Shown here piece after piece: positions 16,317 through 24,754 of a stretch of DNA of 64,000 nt (positions within the stretch are counted from its first letter, which is position 1; the number at the start of each line of letters is the position of its first letter). The notes beneath the pieces were generated by a model. That model ran no database searches, was not told the DNA's origin, and saw nothing but the letters and a program-made list of their open reading frames with translations. The DNA is from Epibacterium sp. Ofav1-8 (GTDB lineage: Bacteria; Pseudomonadota; Alphaproteobacteria; Rhodobacterales; Rhodobacteraceae). The DNA lies in NCBI RefSeq assembly GCF_022348185.1, contig NZ_JAKRFD010000011.1, positions 62,001 through 126,000 of the forward strand, written 5' to 3'. Position numbers and translations under genes: made by a program.

Positions 16317-16955
16317 CTAGATCAGGTTGAGGTCACGCGCGACGATCACAGCCTGCGTGCGATTGCTCGCACCCAGTTTTTTGCAAATCGATTTGACATG
16401 CATCTTTACTGTGGGTTGAGCGAGCGTCAAATTATCGCCGATTTCCTTGTTCGGCTTACCTTCGGCCAACAAGTTCAACACCGTCATCTCTCGGTCGGAG
16501 AGCTTGGTGTTTGTCGCCTCCTGCGTCTTGACGCGCTGAGTCTCGATCAACTCGACCGGAATATAACGCCCGCCTGCCGCCATGAAGCGCACCTCATTAC
16601 CCAACGCCTTGAGCGAGGTTGTCTTCAGCACCAACCCCGCGCCGCCAAGCGCCAGAACTTCCGCAACCACCTTGGCCGAAGGATTGCTGGTGAGCAGCGC
16701 GACAGGTTTCCCGCCATTTTCAGCGATGGTCTGCGACAATCCCTGTGTGCCGTTCATGCCCGGCATATTCAGATCCAGCAGCACCAGGTCAAATGCGCCC
16801 TCCTGCTTGATCAACGCCAGAGCGCCATCAAGATCTGCAGCGGTGACCGCTTCGACGTTCGGCAGATTGGATAGGAACTGCTCAAACATCTCCAGGACCA
16901 TGACATGGTCATCAGCAACAAGAATGCGCAGCGATTGCGGCTCAACTGTGGTCAT
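16317..16955 (-). CDS. NarL/FixJ-type response regulator
   Basis: A 212-residue two-domain regulator. The receiver domain has the acidic pair in ILVADDHVMVLEMFEQF, the phospho-acceptor Asp in DLVLLDLNMPGMNG (about residue 58), Thr/Ser in ALLTSNPS (about 88) and Lys in LVLKTTS (about 110). The LuxR-type helix-turn-helix is TKLSDREMTVLNLLAEGKPNKEIGDNL then TVKMHVKSICKKLGASNRTQAV. It lies 138 bp downstream of the hybrid kinase gene on the same strand and is the likely final output of that relay. Targets are unknown; the nearby secretion locus is a candidate only by position. Confidence 0.9.
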   Translation of the reverse strand: MTTVEPQSLRILVADDHVMVLEMFEQFLSNLPNVEAVTAADLDGALALIKQEGAFDLVLLDLNMPGMNGTQGLSQTIAENGGKPVALLTSNPSAKVVAEVLALGGAGLVLKTTSLKALGNEVRFMAAGGRYIPVELIETQRVKTQEATNTKLSDREMTVLNLLAEGKPNKEIGDNLTLAQPTVKMHVKSICKKLGASNRTQAVIVARDLNLI

Positions 16956-17093
16956 CTAGTTTCTTTCTGCGAAGCACTCTCATGCCCCATTGCTTCAACG
17001 AGCTACAGTCTAATGGCGAGCCAAGCGGGATGTCCATTGCCGAGTCAGACAGCGCCACCGGAGATAAACCACGATCATCGCAAACTGAACAGG

Positions 17094-19118
17094 TCATGAC
17101 AGCTGCTCGATACGCTGACCGGTTCTCGTCAGCACTTCCGCAACAGTGCCCAGCTGCTCCTCGTCCACGTCATTTCCATCCTCCAACCGCACCTCGATGG
17201 CGCGCAAGAGCTTCTCGGCAGATGTGAGCCCGGTTAGACCACAGGCACCGGTGGCAGCGTGCAGCAACCGGCGACTTTCGGGACCTGCACCGTCGACCTG
17301 CAGGCTCTCGATAATGGTGCGGGCTTCCGCCAGCGCACGTTGCATGAAATTCCGCGCCCCCTCGGGACCGATCTGCTCTATGAGGTCTGCAACGATCTCC
17401 TCCGACAGGAGGCATCCGGCCGGGCTTGAAGCCGCAACCGAGCCCGGTGCAGGGCTGGCAGCCTGCGCCACCTGCCCCGCCTCAACGAGGGTCTGCAACA
17501 GACTAGTGGTGCGGATTGGTTTGTCCAATATGCGAAAGAACCCGGCATCATGGCATGCCTTGCGAATACGGTCATCCACATGCGCGGTCAGCCCAATGAT
17601 CTGACCACGCCACTGCGTGTCCCCAGCGTCCTGTGCCGCTCGCAGTTTATGTACCATTTCGATGCCACTCATGTAGGGCAGCGTCATGTCGGTCAGCAAG
17701 ATAGAGGGCGCGACGTTCTCCGTTCCTTCCGGACCAGAGGCTGACGCGCCTCGGGCCATCAGTAACTCTAGTGCTTCATGGCCATTTTCAGCAGCGTTGA
17801 CCAATGCGCCAGCGCGACGCAGCACCTGCACCAGCCAGTCGCGGCTCGCCGGACTGTCCTCCACGACAATAATATCATGTCCTTGCAACTGTCTCCCCAA
17901 CTTGCCGCACACTGGCGTAACGGCTCCGTCGATAGCCGGGTCCGGTGTCCGCGCCTGAGGCAGGGCGAACACGACACGCAAAATGGTTCCCGCAACAGCT
18001 GTCGCTTCGACCTCATCGGCAATCTCACCGTTTTCACCGCGATCAAGGACTTCCATCGTTCCGCCCAGCTGACGGATCGCATGCGACAGGATATTCAGCC
18101 CGGACGATCTCCGCGCACTTGCCCCTGCAGAAGCGGCCTCAGCTTCATGTGGCAAACCAAGCGCCGCAAGCAGGCGGTGTTTCTGCGCGGTGGGGAGGCC
18201 GCCTCCCCAATCCCGCACTTCGAATTCAATCTGCAGTTCAGGGCTATCTTCAATCGCATCCTTCACTTCACCAGAAGCAACGAGACAGCGCAGAGAGACG
18301 TCGACCTGCGCACCACCATATTTGACGGAATTATCCAGCATATTCTGAAACAATGCCCGAACAAACCTGACCGGCCCGGTCACCCAAACATCTTTGGCAG
18401 GTGGCTGGTACTCTATGCGCGTCTCGGACGCACGCCCGATCGGACGGAGCATTGCAATCAGCGCCTGCAGCTCGCCGGTGATGCAGAAGGCCTCATCAGG
18501 TTGCGCAGCGCCGGGACTTTGCTCGCTGCGGATAACTCCAAGGACATAGTCGATTTGGTCCAACGCCCGGTGGGCCGTCCGCCTCAGATCTGTTCGCGCT
18601 GTATCGGCCTGTTGCTCCGCAGTATCACCGACACCCTCTGCCCATTCCTCAAACGTCGACAACAAGGACTGAATTGGGGTTTTCAGATCATGCGCCACGC
18701 GCAGCAGAGTCGCGGCTCGGGCGCGGTTCCGCAGCGAAGCAGATTCCTGATCGGTTTCAGACAGGCGCAAAACATATGCCTCTGTGCCGCCGAGAGGCAG
18801 ATGAACCAGTTCCCCATCAACCGGCCCACCGGCCAGAGTTGGCTGGATCGTCTGCGTTCCGGCACGCCTGGCATTCAGGCAATGCGTTGGCCATGCCGTG
18901 ATCTGATCGGTCAGGCCCCGATGAATACCGATCCTCTGAGCCGCGGCATTGGCCAACAGAACTGCCCCGGTTTCACTCGCGAGAGCGACCGGACGCCGGT
19001 CCGTGGCAATGATGCGTGCTATTGTCTGCAATTGCGCCCGCACAGAAGACACGTCCGCCTCTGGCTGTGATAGTTTTGCGACTGGCGCGTCGCTCGGTGA
19101 CTCGTGATGTGTGCCCAT
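17094..19118 (-). CDS. Soluble hybrid sensor histidine kinase with receiver and HPt domains
   Basis: The 674-residue protein has no membrane segment, so sensing is cytoplasmic. Order: N-terminal PAS-like region (about 20-125), dimerisation box with the phospho-His in LLRVAHDLKTPIQSLL (about 140), ATPase N box FQNMLDNSVKYGG (about 260), G box VRDWGGGLP, a second G box RRSSGLNILSHAIRQLGG (about 340), receiver domain IIVVEDSPASRDWLVQVL with Asp in ILLTDMTLPYMSG (about 480), and a C-terminal HPt with His in RRLLHAATGACGLTGL (about 628). It is suited to a multistep phosphorelay to the downstream response regulator. The IS481 remnant lies 135 bp upstream of its start. Confidence 0.9.
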   Translation of the reverse strand: MGTHHESPSDAPVAKLSQPEADVSSVRAQLQTIARIIATDRRPVALASETGAVLLANAAAQRIGIHRGLTDQITAWPTHCLNARRAGTQTIQPTLAGGPVDGELVHLPLGGTEAYVLRLSETDQESASLRNRARAATLLRVAHDLKTPIQSLLSTFEEWAEGVGDTAEQQADTARTDLRRTAHRALDQIDYVLGVIRSEQSPGAAQPDEAFCITGELQALIAMLRPIGRASETRIEYQPPAKDVWVTGPVRFVRALFQNMLDNSVKYGGAQVDVSLRCLVASGEVKDAIEDSPELQIEFEVRDWGGGLPTAQKHRLLAALGLPHEAEAASAGASARRSSGLNILSHAIRQLGGTMEVLDRGENGEIADEVEATAVAGTILRVVFALPQARTPDPAIDGAVTPVCGKLGRQLQGHDIIVVEDSPASRDWLVQVLRRAGALVNAAENGHEALELLMARGASASGPEGTENVAPSILLTDMTLPYMSGIEMVHKLRAAQDAGDTQWRGQIIGLTAHVDDRIRKACHDAGFFRILDKPIRTTSLLQTLVEAGQVAQAASPAPGSVAASSPAGCLLSEEIVADLIEQIGPEGARNFMQRALAEARTIIESLQVDGAGPESRRLLHAATGACGLTGLTSAEKLLRAIEVRLEDGNDVDEEQLGTVAEVLTRTGQRIEQLS

Positions 19119-19502
19119 CGTGCCCTGTTGCCCTCAACCTGCGTGTTCGACGTGATTGCAGTTGTGCTGGCTTTTCGGCGCTCTCAGCGCACGGATACCC
19201 ACTCTCCACCCACCTGACAGTTGTGCCGAATGCCGGGGGGGCGATCAAGTAGCTTAGGTGTTCAGTCCCGGCATTTGGTGGATCGGATTTAGGATGAATC
19301 GATCTGGCTCTGATGTCCAGATCTTGCAGATGTAATCGTAAGGCGTAAGCCCGCTGAGGGTCTTGAGGCGTCGCGCGAAGTTGTAGGCTGCCATGAAGTC
19401 GGCCAGGTGTGTTCGCAACTGATCGTGGTTTTCGAAGTGGAAGCGTTTGACGGTCGCGTCCTTTATGGTGCCGTTCATTCGTTCGACCTGGCCGTCCCTC
19501 GG

Positions 19503-19527
19503 GAAAACAGTCCCCCGGACTGTTTTC
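19503..19527. repeat. 25-bp palindrome inserted in the IS481 pseudogene
   Basis: An 11-bp arm (GAAAACAGTCC), a CCC loop and the exact complement arm. It sits inside extra sequence of about 48 bp, between the codons for NHPW and GQVERM, that normal IS481 transposases lack. It looks like a small REP-like or hairpin element insertion. Confidence 0.6.
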
Positions 19528-19667
19528 TGATCCTCGGAACTCCACGGATGGTTTGGCTTGGTCAGTCGGTGCTCGATCTCATTTGCCTCACAGATCATGT
19601 TGAACCGCATCTGCCGTGAATATGCTGTGTCCCGGTTGCGGGGCTGCTCGGCGAACTGGATGCCCCT

Positions 19668-19692
19668 CGCCATCGGGCTTGAACCGATGGCG
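19668..19692. repeat. Second 25-bp palindrome inserted in the IS481 pseudogene
   Basis: A 9-bp arm (CGCCATCGG), a 7-base loop (GCTTGAA) and the exact complement CCGATGGCG. It interrupts the codons after HTILTD and changes the frame. Same total length as the palindrome at 19503 but a different sequence. Confidence 0.6.
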
Positions 19693-20294
19693 CCCTTTGG
19701 CTCGATCAGTGAGGATCGTGTGGATGCGATAGGGGACGGCCTTTAGCGGGTGTTCGGGGAACTCCCATGCGGTCTTACGATCTGCTGCCTTGTCCACGAG
19801 TTGAGTGACTGCGAATTTGCTGGTCCGGTCAATACCCACGAAGAGGTAGAGCTTGCCCTCCGCCGTCTGAACCTCGGCGATGTCGATGTGAAAGAAGCCG
19901 ATAGGGTATCGCTTGAATTGCTGCCGCTTTGGCTTGTTGCCCTCGCGTCCGGCAGGTGTGAGATGCCATTCCGTTGCAGGCATCGATGTAGCGCCGAGCG
20001 CGTCAGGTGCGGAAGCGACGGCTGAAGCGCATAGAGGCAATCATCCAACGGCAGTAACGTATGACGCCGGAATGCGACGATCATGGCCTCTTCCGCTTCG
20101 GTGAGAACGGTCGAACGCGGCTCCCTCGGCCCAGTCTTTAGGTCCTCCACCGGCGCCCGCTTGCGCCACTTCGCGACGGTCTTGGGATTGATGCCCAGCT
20201 CCTTGCTCAGCTGCGCGAGCGAAGCTTGCGATCACTGTATTGCAGCTCTGACGGCGTGCGTTGTCGTAGCGCTCCCGAGGCGAATTTGTCCCAC

Positions 20295-20617
20295 AATGCT
20301 TCCTTCCATTCCTGAGAAAGGATCACACCATCAAGCCGTGGGATCAAACACCCAAGCATTACATTCTTTAGTATAGCACTTGGAACCAATGCCGGGCCAG
20401 CATGAACATTGACCACAATAGCCCTTGCATTTGAGCGCCAGCGACTCGTTGGGGAATAAATTTCAGCAGATCAACCCCTAAATAGTTAGTATTTTAATGT
20501 TAGATTGCAGCTTTTTGTTGACCAAGCTTCCAAAAGTATGGGTATACATACTTTAGTTAGACAATGGATTCTAAATTCCCCCGTGCCTTGGCCGGGTGGG
20601 TGCAAGGAGAAAAGACC
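20295..20617. other. Upstream region of the first repetitive secreted-protein gene
   Basis: After the IS481 start there is about 320 bp with a distinct AT-rich part (about 20450-20560), in contrast to the GC-rich surroundings. This probably carries the promoter of the gene at 20618, but no box was convincing enough to place. Confidence 0.45.
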
Positions 20618-22750
20618 GTGGCAGACAGAACGATCCAGGCCGGCAGTGAAATTGGCGTACAGATTGATGCAACGCGCGATGGTGTCCTCCGCTACATGCG
20701 TACAGGCGATGATCTGGTCATCGAGTTGAAGACGGGTGACCGCATTTTGGTCGACGAGTTCTACACCCCAGCCGAAAACGGCTCTCTGCACAGCTTGGTT
20801 TTCGCGGATGGCACAGAGGCTGAACTCGAGCAGGACGCAGCCGGAGGGGCTGGTATTGGTGGCGCGATCGGTGATGACGGCATCGCTGCTCTGGCCGGGC
20901 TCGGCCTCCTTGGCGCAGCAGCCCTCGCATCGGGTGGGGATGATGATAGCCCGACCGACGTCACGGACGGAACTGACGGCACGGATGGTACCGATAGCAC
21001 GGATGGCACCGATAGCACGGATGGTACCGATAGCACGGATGGTACCGATAGCACGGATGGTACCGACGGCACGGACGGAACCGACGGCACGGACGGAACC
21101 GACGGCACGGATGGTACCGATAGCACGGATGGTACCGACGGCACGGATGGTACCGATAGCACGGATGGTACCGACGGCACGGATGGTACCGATAGCACGG
21201 ATGGTACCGACGGCACGGACGGAACCGACGGCACGGATGGTACCGATAGCACGGATGGTACCGACGGCACGGATGGTACCGATAGCACGGATGGTACCGA
21301 CGGCACGGACGGAACCGACGGCACGGATGGTACTGACGGCACGGACGGAACCGATAGCACGGATGGTACCGATAGCACGGATGGTACTGACGGCACGGAT
21401 GCACAACAGGGTGTTCTCGACCCAGTTATCGGCGACGAAGGATTGCTGGGTGACCTCACTGGCAATGACGGCCTCTTGGGGGATGTTACCGGCTCCGAAG
21501 GATTGTTGGGCGACCTGCTAGGGGACGACGGCCTCCTGGGCGAAATCGGCGCACCTTTGTTCGGACAACCAGTTCAAGGCGATGGCAGTGTTTCCAAAGA
21601 CGTCGGCTTGCTCGACCCTGTCGTCGCCGACAATGGGCTACTTGGCAGCGTGACTGGCAATGACGGATTGCTGGGCGACATCACCGGATCTGAGGGACTA
21701 TTAGGCGATATTGTTGGCAACGACAGCGCCCTGGGCGGCTTGACTGGTGGAGATGGCCTCGTCGGACAGCTCACCGGCACCGGATTGTTGGGCGAAACCG
21801 ATGGCGACACCGACGGTGGCGGCCTCCTCGGCGGACTTCTAGGCGGTGAAGACGGCCTCGTCGGTGGTCTCCTCGGCGGCGAAAACGGACCGCTCGATGG
21901 CATCACAGACGGTCTCCTCGGTGGGGAAGACGGTCTCCTCTCCGGCGTGACCGGCGAAGACGGCATTGTCGGCGGCATCCTTGACACCGTGACCGGTGAG
22001 GATGGCCTGCTTGGCGGCGTTCTCGGTGAAGACGGCCTCGTCGGTGGTCTCCTCGGCGGCGAAAACGGACCGCTCGATGGCATCACAGACGGTCTCCTCG
22101 GTGGGGAAGACGGTCTCCTCTCCGGCGTGACCGGCGAAGACGGCATTGTCGGCGGCATCCTTGACACCGTGACCGGTGAAGATGGCCTGCTTGGCGGCGT
22201 TCTCGGTGAAGACGGCCTCGTCGGTGGTCTCCTCGGCGGTGAAAACGGACCGCTCGATGGCATCACAGACGGTCTCCTCGGTGGGGAAGACGGTCTCCTC
22301 TCCGGCGTGACCGGCGAAGACGGCATTGTCGGTGGTCTCCTCGGCGGTGACGACGGCTTGCTTGCAACGGTTCTTGGCGACGACGGTCCGGTCGACAATA
22401 TTGTCGGTGAGGATGGGCTTGTCGGAGACATCCTCGGGAGCGACGATGGGCTGCTGTCCAGCATCCTTGGCGATGAGGGTCTCGTCGACGGCGTTCTCGG
22501 AAACGAAAGCATCGTCGGAGACATCATTGGCGAAGGTGGCCTGGTCGGTGACATCGCCAACTCTGAAGACGGGCTGCTGTCCAGCGTCCTTGGTGACGGA
22601 GGCCTGGTCGACGGTGCACTCGGCGAAGATGGCCTGGTCGGCGGTCTCCTCGGCGGCGGCGAAGGCCTCCTGGGCGGCCTGACCGGCAGCGGCGAGGATC
22701 TGCTCGGCGGACTGCTCGGCGGCGGAGACGACGACGGCGGGTTGTTGTAA
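20618..22750 (+). CDS. Large acidic repetitive protein with BapA-prefix-like N-terminus (putative type 1 secretion substrate)
   Basis: A 710-residue, very acidic, Gly/Asp/Leu-rich protein. Residues about 1-75 (ADRTIQAGSEIGVQIDA, GVLRYMRTGDDLVIELKTGD, ILVDEFYT) resemble the BapA prefix-like domain of secreted biofilm proteins. Then comes a hydrophobic GIAALAGLGLLGAAALASGG segment, about 150 residues of (G/S)-T-D triplets, and about 450 residues of GxDGLLGxxTG-type units, ending GGGDDDGGLL. No classical RTX nonapeptides and no N-terminal signal peptide are seen. I chose the GTG at 20618 because AAGGAGA lies 7 bases upstream and the paralogue at 35477 has the same layout. The secretion operon at 24.7-31.6 kb is the likely exporter. 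Confidence 0.78.
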   Translation: MADRTIQAGSEIGVQIDATRDGVLRYMRTGDDLVIELKTGDRILVDEFYTPAENGSLHSLVFADGTEAELEQDAAGGAGIGGAIGDDGIAALAGLGLLGAAALASGGDDDSPTDVTDGTDGTDGTDSTDGTDSTDGTDSTDGTDSTDGTDGTDGTDGTDGTDGTDGTDSTDGTDGTDGTDSTDGTDGTDGTDSTDGTDGTDGTDGTDGTDSTDGTDGTDGTDSTDGTDGTDGTDGTDGTDGTDGTDSTDGTDSTDGTDGTDAQQGVLDPVIGDEGLLGDLTGNDGLLGDVTGSEGLLGDLLGDDGLLGEIGAPLFGQPVQGDGSVSKDVGLLDPVVADNGLLGSVTGNDGLLGDITGSEGLLGDIVGNDSALGGLTGGDGLVGQLTGTGLLGETDGDTDGGGLLGGLLGGEDGLVGGLLGGENGPLDGITDGLLGGEDGLLSGVTGEDGIVGGILDTVTGEDGLLGGVLGEDGLVGGLLGGENGPLDGITDGLLGGEDGLLSGVTGEDGIVGGILDTVTGEDGLLGGVLGEDGLVGGLLGGENGPLDGITDGLLGGEDGLLSGVTGEDGIVGGLLGGDDGLLATVLGDDGPVDNIVGEDGLVGDILGSDDGLLSSILGDEGLVDGVLGNESIVGDIIGEGGLVGDIANSEDGLLSSVLGDGGLVDGALGEDGLVGGLLGGGEGLLGGLTGSGEDLLGGLLGGGDDDGGLL
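20964..21400 (+). repeat. Short-period tandem repeat coding (G/S)-T-D triplets
   Basis: About 440 bp of near-perfect 9- and 18-bp units (core GGTACCGATAGCACGGAT and variants with GACGGCACG). The unit is always a multiple of three, so slippage would change protein length without changing frame. Confidence 0.9.
21838..22347 (+). repeat. 180-bp tandem repeat, about 2.8 copies
   Basis: The block starting GGTGAAGACGGCCTCGTCGG recurs exactly 180 bases apart at about 21844, 22024 and 22204, with only a few substitutions between copies. Each unit codes 60 residues of the Gly-x-Asp-Gly-Leu pattern. The high identity means recent duplication or gene conversion. Confidence 0.88.
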
Positions 22751-23005
22751 TCTAAGATGGCGCGACCGGGGCACACCTGGCCGCGACACTTCACGAGATC
22801 CGTCACTGCCCGGTGGCGGAAACCAGAGCTGCCCTCACCCCCAAAGTGCGGCGGCTCTCCGGAGAGGCGGGCAGAATTCCACCGCGGCCCACACCGTATC
22901 TCCCGCCTCTCCGAAACCACCCACGGATTGTGGGCCTGAAATTCCGCATCGAGACCAAGGGAAACGTCCGGGAGGTCCCGGATTTAGAACACAGGGAGTG
23001 CAACT

Positions 23006-23224
23006 ATGGGACTGATCCCGTTTGGTATGTTTCTTGGACTACTGGCTGCGTTTGGCGGTGTGGCAGTGGGAGCTTCCTTCTGGGCTTGTCTGGCCCTCTA
23101 CAGCAGTGGAGGCGTGATCGCCGTTTTCGCCATCCTACTGATTCGGCCTATCCTCAAGGCCCTCAATGCAAACAACATCGACGGCGCTCCACGCGTTAGT
23201 TTTTTGAAGACTTTCTCCCGCTAG
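23006..23224 (+). CDS. Small two-helix membrane protein of unknown function
   Basis: A 72-residue protein: MGLIPFGMFLGLLAAFGGVAVGA followed by a second hydrophobic stretch ALYSSGGVIAVFAILLIRPIL, then a basic tail with FLKTFSR. AGGGAG lies 8-13 bases before the ATG, which supports translation. No family is recognised. It lies between the repetitive protein gene and the glycosyltransferase, so it may belong to the secretion locus, for example as a small membrane accessory. That is inference from position. Confidence 0.55.
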   Translation: MGLIPFGMFLGLLAAFGGVAVGASFWACLALYSSGGVIAVFAILLIRPILKALNANNIDGAPRVSFLKTFSR

Positions 23225-23509
23225 ACCGGAACAAACGCGTTCGGTTTCAAAGCGTCCTATCCGCTCATCTCTGGCAGTGCTGCCGACACAGCAGCCCGCT
23301 GCCAGAACGAGATCGATCCACCTGCACGGTCTAGCGGCTTGCCTCGCACGCGCTGCCTGCCAGCCCCCGCTCGATAGCCCTGACCTGCGAATATCCCTTG
23401 CATTGAGGGCATCTCAAGACGTGCTTTGCATCGAATACGCTTCACCCTCATATGCCACATCCGTTAGGATGGAGATACATACTTAAGAACGTTTCCGGTG
23501 GAGAGAATC

Positions 23510-24748
23510 GTGAAGAAGCCAGTCATCGTCTTTGTGGGATCAGTCTACCCAGGGCAATTTGGAGGGCTATGTGATTACCTGCGTAAATCAGGGGTGGCAG
23601 AGACCTACTTCCTGACGACGCCAGGTCATCAGTCCCGCAATCTGGAAAGAGGCCAACATATCCTTGCGTTCAAACCGGATGGGAAGATTGTCGGCGACCA
23701 GAGTTACTATTACTCGGCAAAAGTCGAGCGATCAGCCCGCATTGGTCGGGGTGTCCTGAATGCGCTGCGTGACTTCGAGAGCAAGAAGAAGATCGACGTG
23801 ATCGTTTCGCACTCCCTCTTTGGCGCCCCGCATTTCCTCTACGATGAAATCGACGCAGCAATTGTGAGCTACATTGAGTTTCCCAGCTATCGGGCCCACG
23901 GTTGGGATCCGGCCTATCCGCCGGATCGCGCCCAGCGAATGGTCGACAAGAACACGGAGATGCTGAATTTTCATCAGGCGCTGCGCAGCGATCTCGTGAT
24001 ATGCCCCAGTCAGCACGCCAAGCAAATGTTTCCCAAGGTTCTGCAAAGCAACATCGAAGTACAGTTGGAAGGCTTCGACTTCGACGCGCGCCTCCCCCCA
24101 ACGGAGGTCGTGCCGTCGCCCACCCCGTTTACCATTGGTTTTGCAGCGCGCGATCTCTCCAGCTCAAAAGGCTTCGAGACCTACATGAGACTGGTTGATC
24201 GCCTGGTTGCACAAAAGATCGATGCACGCTTCGTTGCGCTTGGTGGAGCGGGCGTCACGACATACGGATATGAAGATCAATGGGTGGAACGGAAATATGG
24301 CGGTGCAGTCACGAACTTCTGCGAGCACCTCAAGAGGGTCTACCCGCAGGCCGCTGAGGCTGTCGAATTTGTGGGACGCCTGCCCTACGAGGAGTATGTC
24401 CAGAGGATTTCGGACATCGACCTGTTCCTTTACCCACTCAAATACGGCGTTGCGAATTGGGGATTGGTGGAAATTCTGGGTCGTGGCGCCTGCGTGATTG
24501 CCCCCGACCGCGGATATACTGCGGAACTGATCCTTGACGGGATCAATGGGCGCTTGTTGCCCGATGAAGATGATGCCTGGATTGAAGAAATTCTAGCACT
24601 AAAGGAGGATGCCGCGCGGCGATTCCGCTATGGTGCTGCCGCTCGCGCTATGGCACGCCAGCACTACAGCTACGCCGCAGTCGCGCCGCGCTACTTGCAG
24701 CTCTTTCGTAAGGCGATACGAAATAAGGCCGCCCGCGACCATGACTAG
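23510..24748 (+). CDS. Glycosyltransferase, GT4-like (GT-B fold)
   Basis: A 412-residue protein of the GT-B type. The N-terminal domain begins VIVFVGSVYPGQFGGLCDYL. Acceptor-side loops include DVIVSHSLFGAPHFLYDE and SDLVICPSQHAKQMFP. The C-terminal donor domain has FTIGFAARDLSSSKGFETYM (about 205), AVEFVGRLPYEEYVQRISDIDLFLYPLKYGVANWGLVEILGRGACVIA with the conserved Glu in LVEILGRG (about 325), and the final GINGRLLPDEDD. I prefer the GTG at 23510 because GGAGAG lies 4 bases before it; a GTG at 23498 is possible. It is convergent with the Omp85 gene, 6 bp apart. Sugar and acceptor are unknown; the nearby Ser/Thr-rich secreted proteins are candidate acceptors. Confidence 0.8.
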   Translation: MKKPVIVFVGSVYPGQFGGLCDYLRKSGVAETYFLTTPGHQSRNLERGQHILAFKPDGKIVGDQSYYYSAKVERSARIGRGVLNALRDFESKKKIDVIVSHSLFGAPHFLYDEIDAAIVSYIEFPSYRAHGWDPAYPPDRAQRMVDKNTEMLNFHQALRSDLVICPSQHAKQMFPKVLQSNIEVQLEGFDFDARLPPTEVVPSPTPFTIGFAARDLSSSKGFETYMRLVDRLVAQKIDARFVALGGAGVTTYGYEDQWVERKYGGAVTNFCEHLKRVYPQAAEAVEFVGRLPYEEYVQRISDIDLFLYPLKYGVANWGLVEILGRGACVIAPDRGYTAELILDGINGRLLPDEDDAWIEEILALKEDAARRFRYGAAARAMARQHYSYAAVAPRYLQLFRKAIRNKAARDHD

Positions 24749-24754
24749 CTTGCG

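Larger units (their letters stand above)
19254..20294 (-). pseudogene. IS481-family transposase, multiply broken
   Basis: Read on the minus strand, recognisable blocks lie in different frames: GSATTTHAVRAAIQ then a TGA stop, SLAQLSKELGINPKTVAKW, LLPLDDCLYALQPSLPHLTRSALHRCLQRNGIS, KRYPIGFFHIDIAEVQTAEGKLYLFVGIDRTSK, RFNMICEANEIEHRLTKPNHPW, GQVERMNGTIKDATVKRF and AAYNFARRLKTLSGLTPYDY. Together they form one roughly 315-residue IS481 DDE transposase with at least one nonsense codon, two frame changes and two short palindromic insertions (see repeats at 19503 and 19668). It cannot make an active enzyme. Confidence 0.88.

Noticed and set aside
20964-21400. CRISPR-like regular repetition
   Set aside because: Units of 9-18 bp with no unique spacers, all in frame within a coding sequence; it is a protein-coding tandem repeat.
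20761-21465. Long minus-strand and alternate-frame readings through the repeat genes (Val-Pro-Ser or Arg-rich frames)
   Set aside because: Codon periodicity of the repeat opens all frames; only the + frame has an SD/GTG start, a conserved N-terminal domain and a paralogue.
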